Shown here: positions 39,101 through 53,900 of the stretch, piece after piece
Position numbering within the stretch: position 1 is the stretch's first letter
How the letters are laid out: each line of letters begins with the position of its first letter
Origin: Hippophae tibetana
Lineage: Eukaryota; Streptophyta; Magnoliopsida; Rosales; Elaeagnaceae
DNA: 64,000 bases
Direction of reading: 5' to 3'
NCBI GenBank assembly: GCA_037013495.1
Contig: CM072801.1
Coordinates: 101,129,816-101,193,815, forward strand
Notes under the pieces: model-generated
The model's database searches: none
Seen by the model: the letters and a program-made list of their open reading frames with translations, nothing else
Told to the model about the DNA's origin: nothing
Made by a program: the position numbers and the translations under genes

Positions 39101-39699
39101 AATTCGGAATATTTATTTACCCTGTTTCTATTGTAAAATAGAAATGAGAAAATGTTTAAGTTTTTTCTTTTCCAATTATTTTCTTTTCCTTATCTTTTCT
39201 CACTATTTTCTTTACTTTTTAAGTCATGATTCCCAGCAAAATCTAATTCATTCCAATTTTGGTCCCTCCCTCCTAAATGAAAAAGGTTACCGCAATCACT
39301 TGTTTTAGAAATCATTTGTAAAAAGTTTGTTATCTAGCAAGAAATATTTCTATGTTGCAAGCGCACAATATTTCCCCTTATCTTTTTTTGTTTCTTCCTC
39401 TTGGAATGGGTTTGGAATAAGTTATAAGGTAGAAAGGAAAAAACAATGTTAAATACATTACGGTACATTGCAACAAAACTAGAATAATTCATAAATATGG
39501 TAAGAATATTGATGTCATAAAAGAATTAAGAATCAGAAGTACTGATTTCTTCTTTAAAAAACTTAATTTAGAAAAATTATGAAGTTTAATTGTTTGGCAT
39601 TTTAAGACGTAATATATTCCGTTAAAATATTTCATAATAGTAAGGAAATAAAATTCGGAATATTTATTTACCCTATTTCTATTGTAAAATAGAAATGAC

Positions 39700-40795
39700 A
39701 AATTGTTTAAGTTTTTTCTTTTCCACTTATTTTCTTTTTCTTATCTTTTCTCACTATTTTCTTTACTTTTTAAGTCATGATTCCCAGCAAAATCTAATTC
39801 ATTCGAATTTTGGTCCCTCCCTCTTATATGAAAAAGGTTACCCCAATAACTTGTTTTGGAAATCATTTGTAAAAAGTTTGTTACCTAGCAAGAAATATTT
39901 CTATGTTGCAAGCGCACAATATTTCCCCTTATCTTTTGTTGTTTCTTCCTCTTGGAATGGGTTTGGAATAAGATTATAAGGTAGAAATGAAAAAACAATG
40001 TTAAATTCATTACGGTACATTCCAACAAATCTAGAATAATTTAAAAATATGGTAAGAATATTGATGTCATAAAAGAATTAAGAATGAGAAGTAATAATCT
40101 CTTATTAAAAACAATTAATTAAGAAAAAATACGAAGTTTGATTGTTTCGCATTTTAAGACGTAGTATATTCCGTTTAAATATTTCATAATAGTAAGGATA
40201 TAAAATTTGGAATATTTATTTACACTGTTTCTATAGTAAAATAGAAATGAGAAAATGTTTAAGTTTTTTCTTTTCCACTTATTTTCTTTTTCTTATCTTT
40301 TCTCACTATTTTCATTACTTTTTAAGTCATGATTCCCAGCAAAATCTAATTCATTCGAATTTTGGTCCCTCCCTCTTATATGAAAAAGGTTACCCCAATA
40401 ACTTGTTTTGGAAATCATTTGTAAAAAGTTTGTTACCTAGCAAGAAATATTTCTATGTTGCAAGCGCACAATATTTCCCCTTATCTTTTGTTGTTTCTTC
40501 CTCTTGGAATGGGTTTGGAATAAGATTATAAGGTAGAAATGAAAAAACAATGTTAAATTCATTACGGTACATTCCAACAAATCTAGAATAATTTAAAAAT
40601 ATGGTAAGAATATTGATGTCATAAAAGAATTAAGAATGAGAAGTAATAATCTCTTATTAAAAACAATTAATTAAGAAAAAATACGAAGTTTGATTGTTTC
40701 GCATTTTAAGACGTAGTATATTCCGTTTAAATATTTCATAATAGTAAGGATATAAAATTTGGAATATTTATTTACACTGTTTCTATAGTAAAATA
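39700..40795. repeat. Nearly identical monomer pair (recent single-monomer duplication)
   Basis: Two adjacent monomers 552 bp apart share rare variants: 'ttgttttggaaatc', 'ctcttatatgaaaaag', 'gtagaaatgaaaaaac' and the 'aataatctcttattaaaaac' segment. Both keep a 94-codon open frame on the plus strand (39695-39979 and 40247-40531), because the usual TAG is TGG here. The frame is a by-product of the variant and there is no sign of a real gene. Confidence 0.8.
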
Positions 40796-43700
40796 AGAAT
40801 GAGAAAATGTTTAATTTTTTTCATTTCCACTTATTTTCTTTTCCTTATTTTTTGTCACTATTTTCTTTACTTTTTAAGTATTGAATGCGAGCAAAATCTA
40901 ATTCATTCGAATTTTGGTGCCACCCTCCTACATGAAAAAGGTTACCGCAATAACGTGGTTAAGAAATAATTTGTAAAAAGTTTGTTACCTAGCAAGAAAT
41001 ATTTCTATGTTGCAAGCGCACAATATTTCCCCTTATCTTTCGTTGTTTCTTACACTTCGAATGGGTTTGGAATAAGATTATAAGGTAGAAAGGAAAAAAA
41101 ATGTTAAATTCATTACGGTACATTCCAACCAAACTAGAATAATTTATAAATATGGTAAGAATATTGATGTCATAAAAGAATTAAGAATGAGAAGTACTGA
41201 TTTCTTCTTTAAAAAACTTAATTTAGAAAAATTATGAAGTTTAATTGTTTGGCATTTTAAGACGTAATATATTCCGTTAAAATATTTCATAATAGTAAGG
41301 AAATAAAATTCGGAATATTTATTTACCCTGTTTCTATTGTAAAATAGAAAAGAGAAAATGTTTAATTTTTTTCATTTCCACTTATTTTCTTTTCCTTATT
41401 TTTTGTCACTATTTTCTTTACTTTTTAAGTCATGATTCCCAGCAAAATCTAATTCATTCGAATTTTGGTCCATCCCTCCTAAATGAAAAAGGTTACCGCA
41501 ATAACTTGTTTTAGAAATCATTTGTAAAAAGTTTGTTACCTAGCAAGAAATATTTTTATGTTGCAAGCGCACAATATTTCCCCTTATCTTTTGTTGTTTC
41601 TTCCTCTTGGAATGGGTTTGGAATAAGATTATAAGGTAGAAAGGAAAAAACAATGTTAAATTCGTTACGGTACATTCCAACAAAACTAGAATAAATTATA
41701 AATATGGTAAGAATATTGATGTCATAAAAGAATTAAGAATGAGAAGTACTGATCTCTTCTTTAAAAAACGTAATTTAGAAAAATTATGAAGTTTGATTGT
41801 TTGGCATTTTAAGACGTATTGTATTCCGTTTAAATATTTCATAATAGTAAGGAAATAATATTTGGAATATTTATTTACCTTGTTTCTATTGTAAAATAGA
41901 AATGAGAAAATGTTTAAGTTTTTTCTTTTCCACTTATTTTCTTTTCCTTATCTTTTCTCACTATTTTCTTTACTTTTTAAGTCTTGATTCCCAGCAAAAT
42001 CTAATTCATTCGAATTTTGGTTCCTCCCTACTCCATGAAAAAGGATACCGCAATACCTTGTTTTAGAAATCATTTGTAAAAAGTTTGTTACCTAGAAAGA
42101 AATATTTCTATGTTGCAAGCGCAGAATATTTCCCCTTATCTTTTATTGCTTCTTCCTTTTGGAATGGGTTTGGAATAAGATTATAAGGTAGAAAGGAAAA
42201 AACAATGTTAAATTCATTACGGTACATTCCAACAAAACTAGAATAAATTAGAAATATGGTAAGAATATTGATGTCATAAAAGAATTAAGAATGAGAAGTA
42301 CTGATCTCTTCTTTAAAAAACGTAATTAAGAAAAATTACGAAGTTTGATTTTTTCGCGTTTTAAGATGTAATATATTACGTTTAAATCTTTCATAATAGT
42401 GAAGAAATAAAATTGGGAATATTTATTTACCCTGTTTCTATAGAAAAATAGGAATGAGAAAATGTTTAATTTTTTTCATTTCCACTTATTTTCTTTTCCT
42501 TATCTTTTCTCACTATTTTCTTTAATTTTTAAGTATTGATTGCCAGCAAAATCTAATTCATTCGAATTTTAGTGCCTCCCTCCTATATGAAAAAGGTTAC
42601 CGCAATAACTTGGTTAAGAAATAATTTGTAAAAAGTTTGTTACGTAGCAAGAAATATTTCTATGTTGCAAGCGCACAATATTTTTCCTTATCTTTCGTTG
42701 CTTCTTACACATCGAATGGGTTTGGAATAAGATTATAAGGTAGAAAGGAAAAAAAAATGTTAAATTCATTACGGTACATTCCAACAAAACTAGAATAATT
42801 TATAAATATGGTAAGAATATTAATGTCATAAAAGAATTAAGAATCAGAATTACTGATTTCTTCTTTAAAAAACTTAATTTAGAAAAATTATGAAGTTTAA
42901 TTGTTTGGCATTTTAAGACGTAATATATTCTGTTTAAATATTTCATAATAGTAAGGAAATAAAATTTAGAATATTTATTTACCCTGTTTCTATAGTAAAA
43001 TAGAAATGAGAAATTGTTTAAGTTATTTCTTTTCCACTTATTTTCTTTTCCTTATCTTTTCTCACTATTTTATTTACTTTTTAAGTATTCATTACCAGCA
43101 AAATCTAATTCATTCGAATTTTGGTGCCTCCCTCCTACATGAAAAAGGTTACCGCAATAACTTGGTTAAGAAATAATTTGTAAAAAGTTTGTTACCTAGC
43201 AAGAAATATTTCTATGTTGCAAGCGCACAATATTTCCCCTTATCTTTCGTTGCTTCTTACACTTCGAATGGGTTTGGAATAAGATTATAAGGTAGAAAGG
43301 AAAAAATAATGTTAAATTCATTACGGTACATTCCAACAAAACTAGAATAATTTATAAATATGGTAAGAATATTAATGTCATAAAAGAATTAAGGATCAGA
43401 AGTACTGATTTCTTCTTTAAAAAACTTAATTTAAAAAATTATGAAGTTTAATTGGTTGGCATTTTAAGACGTAATATATTCGGTTAAAATATTTCATAAT
43501 AGTAAGGAAATAAAATTCGGAATATTTATTTACCCTGTTTCTATTGTAAAATAGAAATGAGAAAATGTTTAAGTTTTTTCTTTTCCAATTATTTTCTTTT
43601 CCTTATCTTTTCTCACTATTTTCTTTACTTTTTAAGTCATGATTCCCAGCAAAATCTAATTCATTCCAATTTTGGTCCCTCCCTCCTAAATGAAAAAGGT

Positions 43701-46700
43701 TACCGCAATAACTTGTTTTAGAAATCATTTGTAAAAAGTTTGTTACCTAGCAAGAAATATTTCTATGTTGCAAGCGCACAATATTTCCCCTTATCTTTTG
43801 TTGTTTCTTCCTCTTGGCATGGGTTTGGAATAAGTTATAAGGTAGAAAGGAAAAAACAATGTTAAATTCATTACGGTACATTCCAACAAAACTAGAATAA
43901 TTCATAAATATGGTAAGAATATTGATGTCATAAAAGAATTAAGGATCAGAAGTACTGATCTCTTCTTTAAAAAACTTAATTTAGAAAAATTATGAAGTTT
44001 AATTGTTTGGCATTTTAAGACGTAATATATTCCGTTAAAATATTTCATAATAGTAAGGAAATAAAATTTAGAATATTTATTTACCGTGTTTCTATAGTAA
44101 AATAGAAATGAGAAATTGTTTAAGTTTTTTATTTTCCACTTATTTTCTTTTTCTTATCTTTTCTCATATTTTCTTTACTTTTTAAGTCATGATTCCCTGC
44201 AAAATCTAATTCATTCGAATTTTGGTCCCTCCCTCTTATATGAAAAAGGTTACCCCAATAACTTGTTTTAGAAATCATTTGTAAAAAGTTTGTTACCTAG
44301 CAAGAAATATTTCTATGTTGCAAGCGCACAATATATCCCCTTATCTTTTGTTGTTTCTTCCTCTTGGAATGGGTTTGGAATAAGATTATAAGGTAGAAAT
44401 GAAAAAACAATGTTAAATTCATTACGGTACATTCCAAAAAATCTAGAATAATTTAAAAATATGGTAAGAATATTGATGTCATAAAAGAATTAAGAATGAG
44501 AAGTAATAATCTCTTATTAAAAACAATTAATTAAGAAAAAATACGAAGTGTGATTGTTTCGCATTTTAAGACGTAGTATATTCCGTTTAAATATTTCATA
44601 ATAGTAAGGATATAAAATTTGGAATATTTATTTACCCTGTTTCTATAGTAAAATAGAAATGAGAAAATGTTTAATTTTTTTCATTTCCACTTATTTTCTT
44701 TTCCTTATCTTTTCTCACTATTTTCTTTACTTATTAAGTCATGATTCCCAGCAAAATCTAATTCATTCGAATTTTGGTGCCTCCCTCCTACATGAAAAAG
44801 GTTACCGCAATAACTTGTTTTAGAAATCATTTGTAAAAGGTTTGTTACCTAGTAAGAAATATTTCTATGTTGCAAGCGCACAATATTTCCCCTTATCTTT
44901 TGTTGCTTCTTCCTCTTGGAATGGGTTTGGAATAAGATTATAAGGTAGAAAGGAAAAAAACAATGTTAAATTCATTACGGTACATTCCAAAAAAACTAGA
45001 ATAATTTATAAATATGGTAAGAATATTGATGTCATAAAAGAATCAAGAATGAGAAGTACTGATCTCTTCTTTAAAAAACTTAATTTAGAAAAATTATGAA
45101 GTTTGATTGTTTGGCATTTTAAGACGTATTATATTCCGTTTAAATATTTCATAATAGTAAGGAAATAAAATTTGGAATATTTATTTACCCTGTTTCTATA
45201 GTAAAATAGAAATGAGAAATTGTTTAATTTTTTTTATTTACACTTATTTTCTTTTCCTTATCTTTTCTCACTATTTTCCTTACTTTTTAAGTGTTGATTC
45301 CAAGCAAAATCTAATTCATTCGAATTTTGGTGCCTACCTCCTACATGAAAAAGGTTACCGCAATAACTTGTTTTAGAAATCATTTGTAAAAGGTTTGTTA
45401 CCTAGTAAGAAATATTTCTATGATGCAAGCGCACAATATTTCCCCTTATCTTTCGTTGCATCTTAATCTTCAAATGGGTTTGGAATATGATTATAAGGTA
45501 GAAAGGAAAAACACAATGTTAAATTCTTTACGGTACATTCCAACAAAACTAGAATAATTTATAAATATAATAAGAATATTGATGTCATAAAAGAATTAAG
45601 AATCAGAAGTACTGATCTCTTCTTTAAAAATTTAAGTTAGAAAAATTATGAAGTTTGATTGTTTGGCATTTTAAGACGTAATATATTCCGTTTAAATATT
45701 TCATAATAGTAAGGAAATAAAATTTGGAATATTTATTTACCCTATTTCTATAGTAAAATAGAAATGAGAAATTGTTTAATTTTTTTCATTTTCACTTATT
45801 TTCTTTTCTTTATCTTTTCTCACTATTTTCCTTACTTTTTAAGTGTTGATTCCCAGCAAAATCTAATTCATTCGAATTTTGGTGCCATCCTCCTACATGA
45901 AAAAAGGTTACCGCAATAACTTGTTTTAGAAATCATTTGTAAAAAGTTTGTTACCTAGCAAGAAATATTTCTATGTTGCAAGCGCACAATATTTCCCCTT
46001 ATCTTTCGTTGCTTCTTACACTTCGAATGGGTTTGGAATAAGATTATAAGGTAGAAAGGAAAAAACAATGTTAAATTCATTACGGTACATTCCGACAAAA
46101 CTAGAATAATTCATAAATATGGTAAGAATTTTGATGTCATAAAAGAATTTAGAATGAGAAGTAATAATCTCTTATTAAAAACAATTAATTAAGAAAAAAT
46201 ACCAAGTTTGATTGTTTCGCATTTTAAGACGTAGTATATCCCATTTAAATATTTCATAATAGTAAGGAAATAAAATTTGGAATATTTATTTACCCTGTTT
46301 CTATAGTAAAATAGAAATGAGAAATTGTTTAAGTTTTTTCTTTTCCACTTATTTTCTTTTCCTTATCTTTTCTCACTATTTTCTTTACTTTAAAAGTCAT
46401 GATTCCCAGCAAATTCTAATTCATTCCAATTTTGGTCCCTCCCTCCTACATGAAAAAAGCTTACCGCAATAACTTGTTTTAGAAATCATTTGTAAAAAGT
46501 TTGTTACCTAGCAAGAAATATTTCTATGTTGAAAGCGCAAAATATTTCCACTTATCTTTTGTTGTTTCTTCCTCTTGGAATGGGTTTGGAATAAGATTAT
46601 AAGGTAGAAAGGAAAAACACAATGTTAAATTCATTACGGTACATTCCAACAAAACTAGAATAATTTATAAATATGGTAAGAATATTGATGTCATAAAAGA

Positions 46701-49430
46701 ATTAAGAATCAGAAGTACTGATCTCTTCTTTAGAAATTTAATTTAGAAAAATTATGAAGTTTAATTGTTTGGCATTTTAATACGTAATATATTCCGTTAA
46801 AATATTTCATAATAGTAAGGAAATAAAATTCGGAATATTTATTTACCCTGTATCTATTGTAAAATAGAAATGAGAAAATGTTTAAGTTTTTTCTTTTCCA
46901 CTTATTTTCTTTTCCTTATCTTTTCTCACTATTTTCTTTACTTTTTAAGTGTTGATTCCCAGCAAAATCTAATTCATTCGAATTTTGGTCCCTCCCTCCT
47001 AAATGAAAAAGGTTACCGCAATAACTTGTTTTAGAAATCATTTGTAAAAAGTTTGTTACCTAGCAAGAAATATTTGCAAGCGCACAATATTTCCACTTAT
47101 CTTTTGTTGTTTCTTCCTCTTGGAATGGGTTTGGAATAAGATTATAAGGTAGAAAGGAAAAAACAATGTTAAATTCATTACGGTACATTCCGACAAAACT
47201 AGAGTAATTCATAAATATGGTAAGAATTTTGATGTCATAAAAGAATTAAGAATGAGAAGTAATAATCTCTTATTAAAAACAATTAATTAAGAAAAAATAC
47301 GAAGTTTGATTGTTTCGCATTTGAAGATGTAGTATATCCCGTTTAAATATTTCATAATAGTAAGCAAATAAAATTTGGAATATTTATTTACCTTGTTTCT
47401 ATAGTAAAATAGAAATGAGAAATTGTTTAATTTTTTTTATTTACCCTTATTTTCTTTTAATTATCTTTTCTCACTATTTTCTTTACTTTTTAAGTTATGA
47501 TTCTCAGCAACATCTAATTCATTCGAATTTTGGTCCCTCCCTCCTAAATGAAAAAGGTTACCGCAATAACTTGTTTTAGAAATCATTTGTAAAAAGTTTG
47601 TTACCTAGCAAGAAATATTTCTATGTTGCAAGCGCACAATATTTCCCCTTATCTTTTGTTGTTTCTTCCTCTTGGAATGGGTTTGGAATAAGATTATAAG
47701 GTAGAAAGGAAAAAACAATGTTAAATTCATTAAGGTACATTCCGACAAAACTAGAATAATTCATAAATATGGTAAGAATATTGATGTCATAAAAGAATTA
47801 AGAATGAGAAGTAATAATCTCTTATTAAAAACAATTAATTAAGAAAAAATACGAAGTTTGATTGTTTCGCATTTTAAGACGTAGTATATCCCGTTTAAAT
47901 ATTTCATAATAGTAAGGAAATAAAATTTGGAATATTTATTTACCCTGTTTCTATAGTAAAATAGAAATGAGAAATTGTTTAATTTTTTTATTTACACTTA
48001 TTTTCTTTTCCTTATCTTTTCTCACTATTTTCTTTACTTTTTAAGTCATGATTCTCAGCAAAATCTAATTCATTCGAATTTTGGTCCCTCCCTCGTATAT
48101 GAAAAAGGTTACCGCAATAACTTGTTTTAGAAATCATTTGTAAAAAGTTTGTTACCTAGCAAGAAATATTTCTATGTTGCAAGCGCACAATATTTCCCCT
48201 TATCTTTCGTTGCTTCTTACTCTTCGAATGGGTTTGGAATAAGATTATAAGGTAGAAAGGAAAAAACACAATGTTAAATTCATTACGGTACATTCTAACA
48301 AAACTAGAATAATTTATAAATATGGTAAGAATATTGATGTCATAAAAGAATTAAGAATGAGAAGTACTAATCTCTTATTAAAAACAATTAATTAAGAAAA
48401 AATATGAAGTTTGATTGTTTCGCATTTTAAGACGTAGTATATTCCGTTTAAATATTTCATAATAGTAAGGAAATAATATTTGGAATATTTATTTACCCTG
48501 TTTCTATAGTAAAATAGAAATGAGAAAATGTTTAATTTTTTTTTATTTCTACTTATTTTCTTTTCCTTATCTTTTCTCACTATTTTCTTTACTTTTTAAG
48601 TGTTGATTCCCAGCAAAATCTAATTCATTCGAATTTTGGTGCCTCCCTCCTACAAGAAAAAGGTTACTGCAATAACTTGTTTTAGAAATCATTAGTAAAA
48701 AGTTTGATACCTAGCAAGAAATATTTCTATGTTGCAAGCGCACAATATTTCCCCTTATCTTTCATTGCTTCTTACTCTTCGAATGGGTTTGGAATAAGAT
48801 TATAAGGTAGAAAGGAAAACACAATGTTAAATTCATTACGGTACATTCCAACAAAACTATAATAATTTATAAATATGGTAAGAATATTGATGTTATAAAA
48901 GAATTAAGAATGAGAAGTATTGATCTCTTCTTTAAAAAACTTAATTAAGAAAAATTATGAAGTTTGATTGTTTGGCATTTTAAGACGTAATATATTCCGT
49001 TTAAATATTTGATAATAGTAAGGAAATAAAATTTGGAATATTTATTTACCATGTTTCTATTGTAAAATAGAAATGAGAAAATGTTTAATTTTTTTCATTT
49101 ACACTTATTTTCTTTTTCGTATCTTTTCTCACTATTTTCTTTACTTTTTAAGTGTTGATTCCCAGCAAAATCTAATTCATTCGAATTTTGGTCCCTCCCT
49201 CCTAAATGAAAAAGGTTACCGCAATAACTTGTTTTAGAAATCATTTGTAAAAAGTTTGTTACCTAGCAAGAAATATTTCTATGTTGCAAGCGCACAATAT
49301 TTCCCCTTATCTTTTGTTGTTTCTTCCTCTTGGAATGGGTTTGGAATAAGATTATAAGGTAGAAAGGAAAAAACAATGTTAAATTCATTACGGTACATTC
49401 CGACAAAACTAGAATAATTCATAAATATGG

Positions 49431-49435
49431 TAAGA
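49431..49435. other. 102-bp internal deletion in one monomer
   Basis: The monomer reads 'atggtaaga|cgtaatata'. In neighbours about 102 bp separate the taaga of 'ggtaagaat' from the taaga of 'ttttaagacg'. One copy of this 5-bp direct repeat is left at the join, as expected from slippage or microhomology-mediated loss. Confidence 0.8.
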
Positions 49436-50939
49436 CGTAATATATTCCGTTATAATATTTCATAATAGTAAGGAAATAAAATTCGGAATATTTAGTTACC
49501 CTGTTTCTATTGTAAAATAGAAATGAGAAAATGTTTAAGTGTTTTTCTTTTCCACTTATATTCTTTTCCTTATCTTTTCTCACTATTTTCTTTACTTTTT
49601 AAGTGTTTATTCCCAGCAAAATCTAATATATTCGAATTTTGGTGCCTTCCTCCTACATGAAAAAGGGTTACCGCAATAACTTGTTTTAGAAATCATTTGT
49701 AAAAAGTTTGTTACCTAGCAAGAAATATTTCTATGTTGCAAGCGCACAATATTTCCCCTTATCTTTCGTTGCTTCTTACTCTTCGAATGGGTTTGCAATA
49801 AGATTATAAGGTAGAAAGGAAAAACACAATGTTAAATTCATTACGGTACATTCCAACAAAACTAGAATAATTTATAAATATGGTAAGAATATTGATGTCA
49901 TAAACGAATTAAGAATCAGAAGTACTGATTTCTTCTTTAAAAAACTTATTTTAGAAAAATTATGAAGTTTAATTATTTGGCATTTTAAGACGTAATATAT
50001 TCCGTTAAAATATTTCATAATAGTAAGGAAATAAAATTCAGAATATTTATTTACCCTGTATCTATTGTAAAATAGAAATGAGAAAATGTTTAAGTTTTTT
50101 CTTTTCCACTTATTTTCTTTTCCTTATCTTTTCTCACTATTTTCTTTACTTTTTAAGTCATGATTCCCAGCAAAATCTAATTCATTCAAATTTTGGTCCC
50201 TCCCTCCTAAATGAAAAAGGTTACCGCAATAACTTGTTTTAGAAATCATTTGTAAAAAGTTGGTTACCTAGCAAGAAATATTTCTATGTTGAAAGCGCAA
50301 AATATTTCCACTTATCTTTTGTTGTTTCTTCCTCTTGGAATGGGTTTGGAATAAGAATATAAGGTAGAGAGGAAAAAACAATGTTAAATTCATTACGGTA
50401 CATTCCGACAAAACTAGAATAATTCATAAATATGGTAAGAATTTTGATGTCATAAAAGAATTAAGAATGAGAAGTAATAATCTCTTATTAAAAAAAATTA
50501 ACTAAGAAAAAATACGAAGTTTGATTGTTTCGCATTTTAAGACGTAGTATATCCCGTTTAAATATTTCATAATAGTAAGGAAATAAAATTTGGAATATTT
50601 ATTTACCCTGTTTCTATAGTAAAATAGAAATGAGAAATTGTTTAATTTTTTTTATTTACACTTATTTTCTTTTCCGTATCTTTTCTCACTATTTTCTTTA
50701 CTTTTTAAGTTATGGTTCTCAGCAAAATTTAATTCATTCGAATTTTGGTCCCTCCCTCCTAAATGAAAAAGGTTACCGCAATAACTTGTTTTAGAAATCA
50801 TTTGTAAAAAGTTTGTTACCTAGCAAGAAATATTTCTATGTTGCAAGCACACAATATTTCCCCTTATCTTTTGTTGTTTCTTCCTCTTGGAATGGGTTTG
50901 GAATAAGATTATAAGGTAGATAGGAAAAAACAATGTTAA

Positions 50940-53900
50940 ATTCATTACGGTACATTCCGACAAAACTAGAATAATTCATAAATATGGTAAGAATTTTGAT
51001 GTCATAAAAGAATTAAGAATTAGAAGTAATAATCTCTTATTAAAAACAATTAATTAAGAAAAAATACGAAGTTTGATTGTTTGGCATTTTAAGACGTAGT
51101 ATATCCCGTTTAAATATTTCATAATAGTAAGGAAATAAAATTTGGAATATTTATTTACCCTGTTTCTATTGTAAAATAGAAATGAGAAAATGTTTAATTT
51201 TTTTCATTTCCACTTATATTCTTTTCCTTATTTTTCTCACTATTTTCTTTACTTTTTAAGTCATGATTCCCAGCAAAATCTAATTCATTCCAATTTTGGT
51301 CCCTCCCTCCTACATGAAAAAAGGTTACCGCAATAACTTGTTTTAGAAATCATTTGTAAAAAGTTTGTTACCTAGCAAGAAATATTTCTATGTTGCATGC
51401 GCACAATATTTCCCCTTATCTTTCGTTGCTTCTTACTCTTCGAATGGGTTTGGAATAAGATTATAAGGTAGAAAGGAAAAACACAATGTTAAATTCATTA
51501 CGGTACATTCCAACAAAACTAGAATAATTTATAAATATGATAAGAATATTGATGTCATAAAAGAATTAAGAATGAGAAGTACTAAAATCTTATTAAAAAG
51601 AATTAATTAAGAAAAAATATGAAGTTTGATTGTTTCGCATTTTAAGACGTAGTATATTCCGTTTAAATATTTCATAATAGTAAGGAAATAATATTTGGAA
51701 TATTTATTTACCCTGTTTCTATAGTAAAATAGAAATGAGAAAATGTTTAATATTTTTTCATTTCCACTTATTTTCTTTTCCTTATCTTTTCTCACTATTT
51801 TCTTTACTTTTTAAGTGTTGATTCCCAGCAAAATCTAATTCATTCGAATTTTGGTGCCTCCCTCCTACAAGAAAAAGGTTACTGCAATAACTTGTTTTAG
51901 AAATCATTAGTAAAAAGTTTGATACCTAACAAGAAATATTTCTATGTTGCAAGCGCACAATATTTCCCCTCATCTTTCATTGCTTCTTACTCTTCCAATG
52001 GGTTTGGAATAAGATTATAAGGTAAAAAGGAAAACACAATGTTAAATTCATTACGGTACATTCCAACAAAACTATAATAATTTATAAATATGGTAAGAAT
52101 ATTGATGTTATAAAAGAATTAAGAATGAGAAGTATTGATCTCTTCTTTAAAAAACTTAATTAAGAAAAATTATGAAGTTTGATTGTTTGGCATTTTAAGA
52201 CGAAATATATTCCGTTTAAATATTTGATAATAGAAAGGAAATAAAATTTGGAATATTTATTTACCATGTTTCTATTGTAAAATAGAAATGAGAAAATGTT
52301 TAATTTTTTTCATTTCCACTTATTTTCTTTTCCTTTTCTTTTCTCACTATTTTCTTTACTTTTTAAGTGTTGATTCCCAGCAAAATCTAATTCATTCGAA
52401 TTTTGGTGCCTCCCTCCTACATGAAAAAGGTTACTGCAATAACTTGTTTTAGAAATCATTTGTAAAAAGTTTGTTACCTAGCAAGAAATATTTCTATGTT
52501 GCAAGCGCACAATATTTCCCCTCATCTTTCGTTGCTTCTTACTCTTCGAATGACTTTGGAATAAGATTATAAGGTAGAAAGGAAAAACACAATGTTCAAT
52601 TCATTAGGGTACATTCCGACAAAACTAGAATAATTTATTAATATGGTTAGCAGATTGATGTCATAATAGAATCAAGAATGAGAAGTACGGATCTCTTATT
52701 TAAAACACTGAATTAAGAAAAATTATGAAGTTTTATTGTTTGGCGTTTTAAGACGTAATATATTCCGTTTAAATCTTTCATAATAGTAAAGAAATAAAAT
52801 TTGGAATATTTATTTACCATATTTCTATTGTAATATAGAAATGAGAAAATGTTTAATTTTTTTCATTTCCACTTATTTTCTTTTCCTTTTCTTTTCTCAC
52901 TATTTTCTTTACTTTTTAAGTGTTGATTCCCAGCAAAATCTAATTCATTCGAATTTTGGTGCCTCCCTCCTACATGAAAAAGGTTACTGCAATAACTTGT
53001 TTTAGAAATCATTTGTAAAAAGTTTGTTACCTAGCAAGAAATATTTCTATGTTGGAAGCGCACAATATTTCCCCTTATATTTCGTTGCTTCTTACTATTC
53101 GAGTGGGTTTGGAATAATATTATAAGGTTGAAAGGAAAAACACAATGTTAAATTCATTACAGTACATTCCAACAAAACTAGAATAATTTATTAATATGGT
53201 TAGCAGATTGATGTCATAATAGAATCAAGAATGAGAAGTACGGATCTCTTATTTAAAACACTGAATTAAGAAAAATTATGAAGTTTTATTGTTTGGCGTT
53301 TTAAGACGTAATATATTCCTTTTAAATCTTTCATAATAGTAAAGAAATAAAATTTGGAATATTTATTTACCATGTTTCTATTGTAAAATAGAAATGAGAA
53401 AATGTTTAATTTTTTTCATTTCCACTTATTTTCTTTTCCTTTTCTTTTCTCACTATTTTCTTTACTTTTTAAGTGTTGATTCCCAGCAAAATCTAATTCA
53501 TTCGAATTTTGGTGCCTCCCTCCTACATCAAAAAGGTTACTGCAATAACTTGTTTCAGAAATCATTTGTAAAAAGTTTGTTACCTAGCAAGAAATATTTC
53601 TACGTTGCAAGCGCACAATATTTCCCCTCATCTTTCGTTGCTTCTTACTCTTCGAATGGGTTTGGAATAAGATTATAAGGTAGAAAGGAAAAACAAAATG
53701 TTCAATTCATTACGGTACATTCCGACAAAACTAGAATAATTCATAAATATGGTAAGAATATTGATGTCATAAAAGAATTAAGAATCAGAAGTACTGATCT
53801 CTTCTTTAAGAAACTTAATTTAGAAAAATTATGAAGTTTAATTGTTTGGAATTTTAAGACGTAATATATTCAGTTAAAATATTTCATAATAGGAAGGAAA

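Larger units (their letters stand above)
38350..50850. repeat. Array B, diverged middle part
   Basis: Monomers here mix two alternative forms of a ~60-bp segment: 'gtactgatctcttctttaaa' and 'aataatctcttattaaaaac'. They also alternate 'gtcatgattccc' with 'gtgttgattccc', and 'tcttcctcttgg' with 'tcttactcttcg'. Variation between neighbours is clearly higher than in array A, which suggests an older and less homogenised stretch. Confidence 0.75.

Noticed and set aside
48392-48580. 62-codon minus-strand frames (also 51607, 55478 and 59347)
   Set aside because: Lysine- and tyrosine-rich translations of AT-rich satellite that recur because the monomer is duplicated.
53394-53678. 94-codon plus-strand frame, also at 39695, 40247, 54500 and 56712, as a small repeated gene
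   Set aside because: It exists only where the usual TAG became TGG or CAG, and is part of a non-coding satellite. There is no start context or independent conservation. The frame is of interest only for the possible integrase origin.
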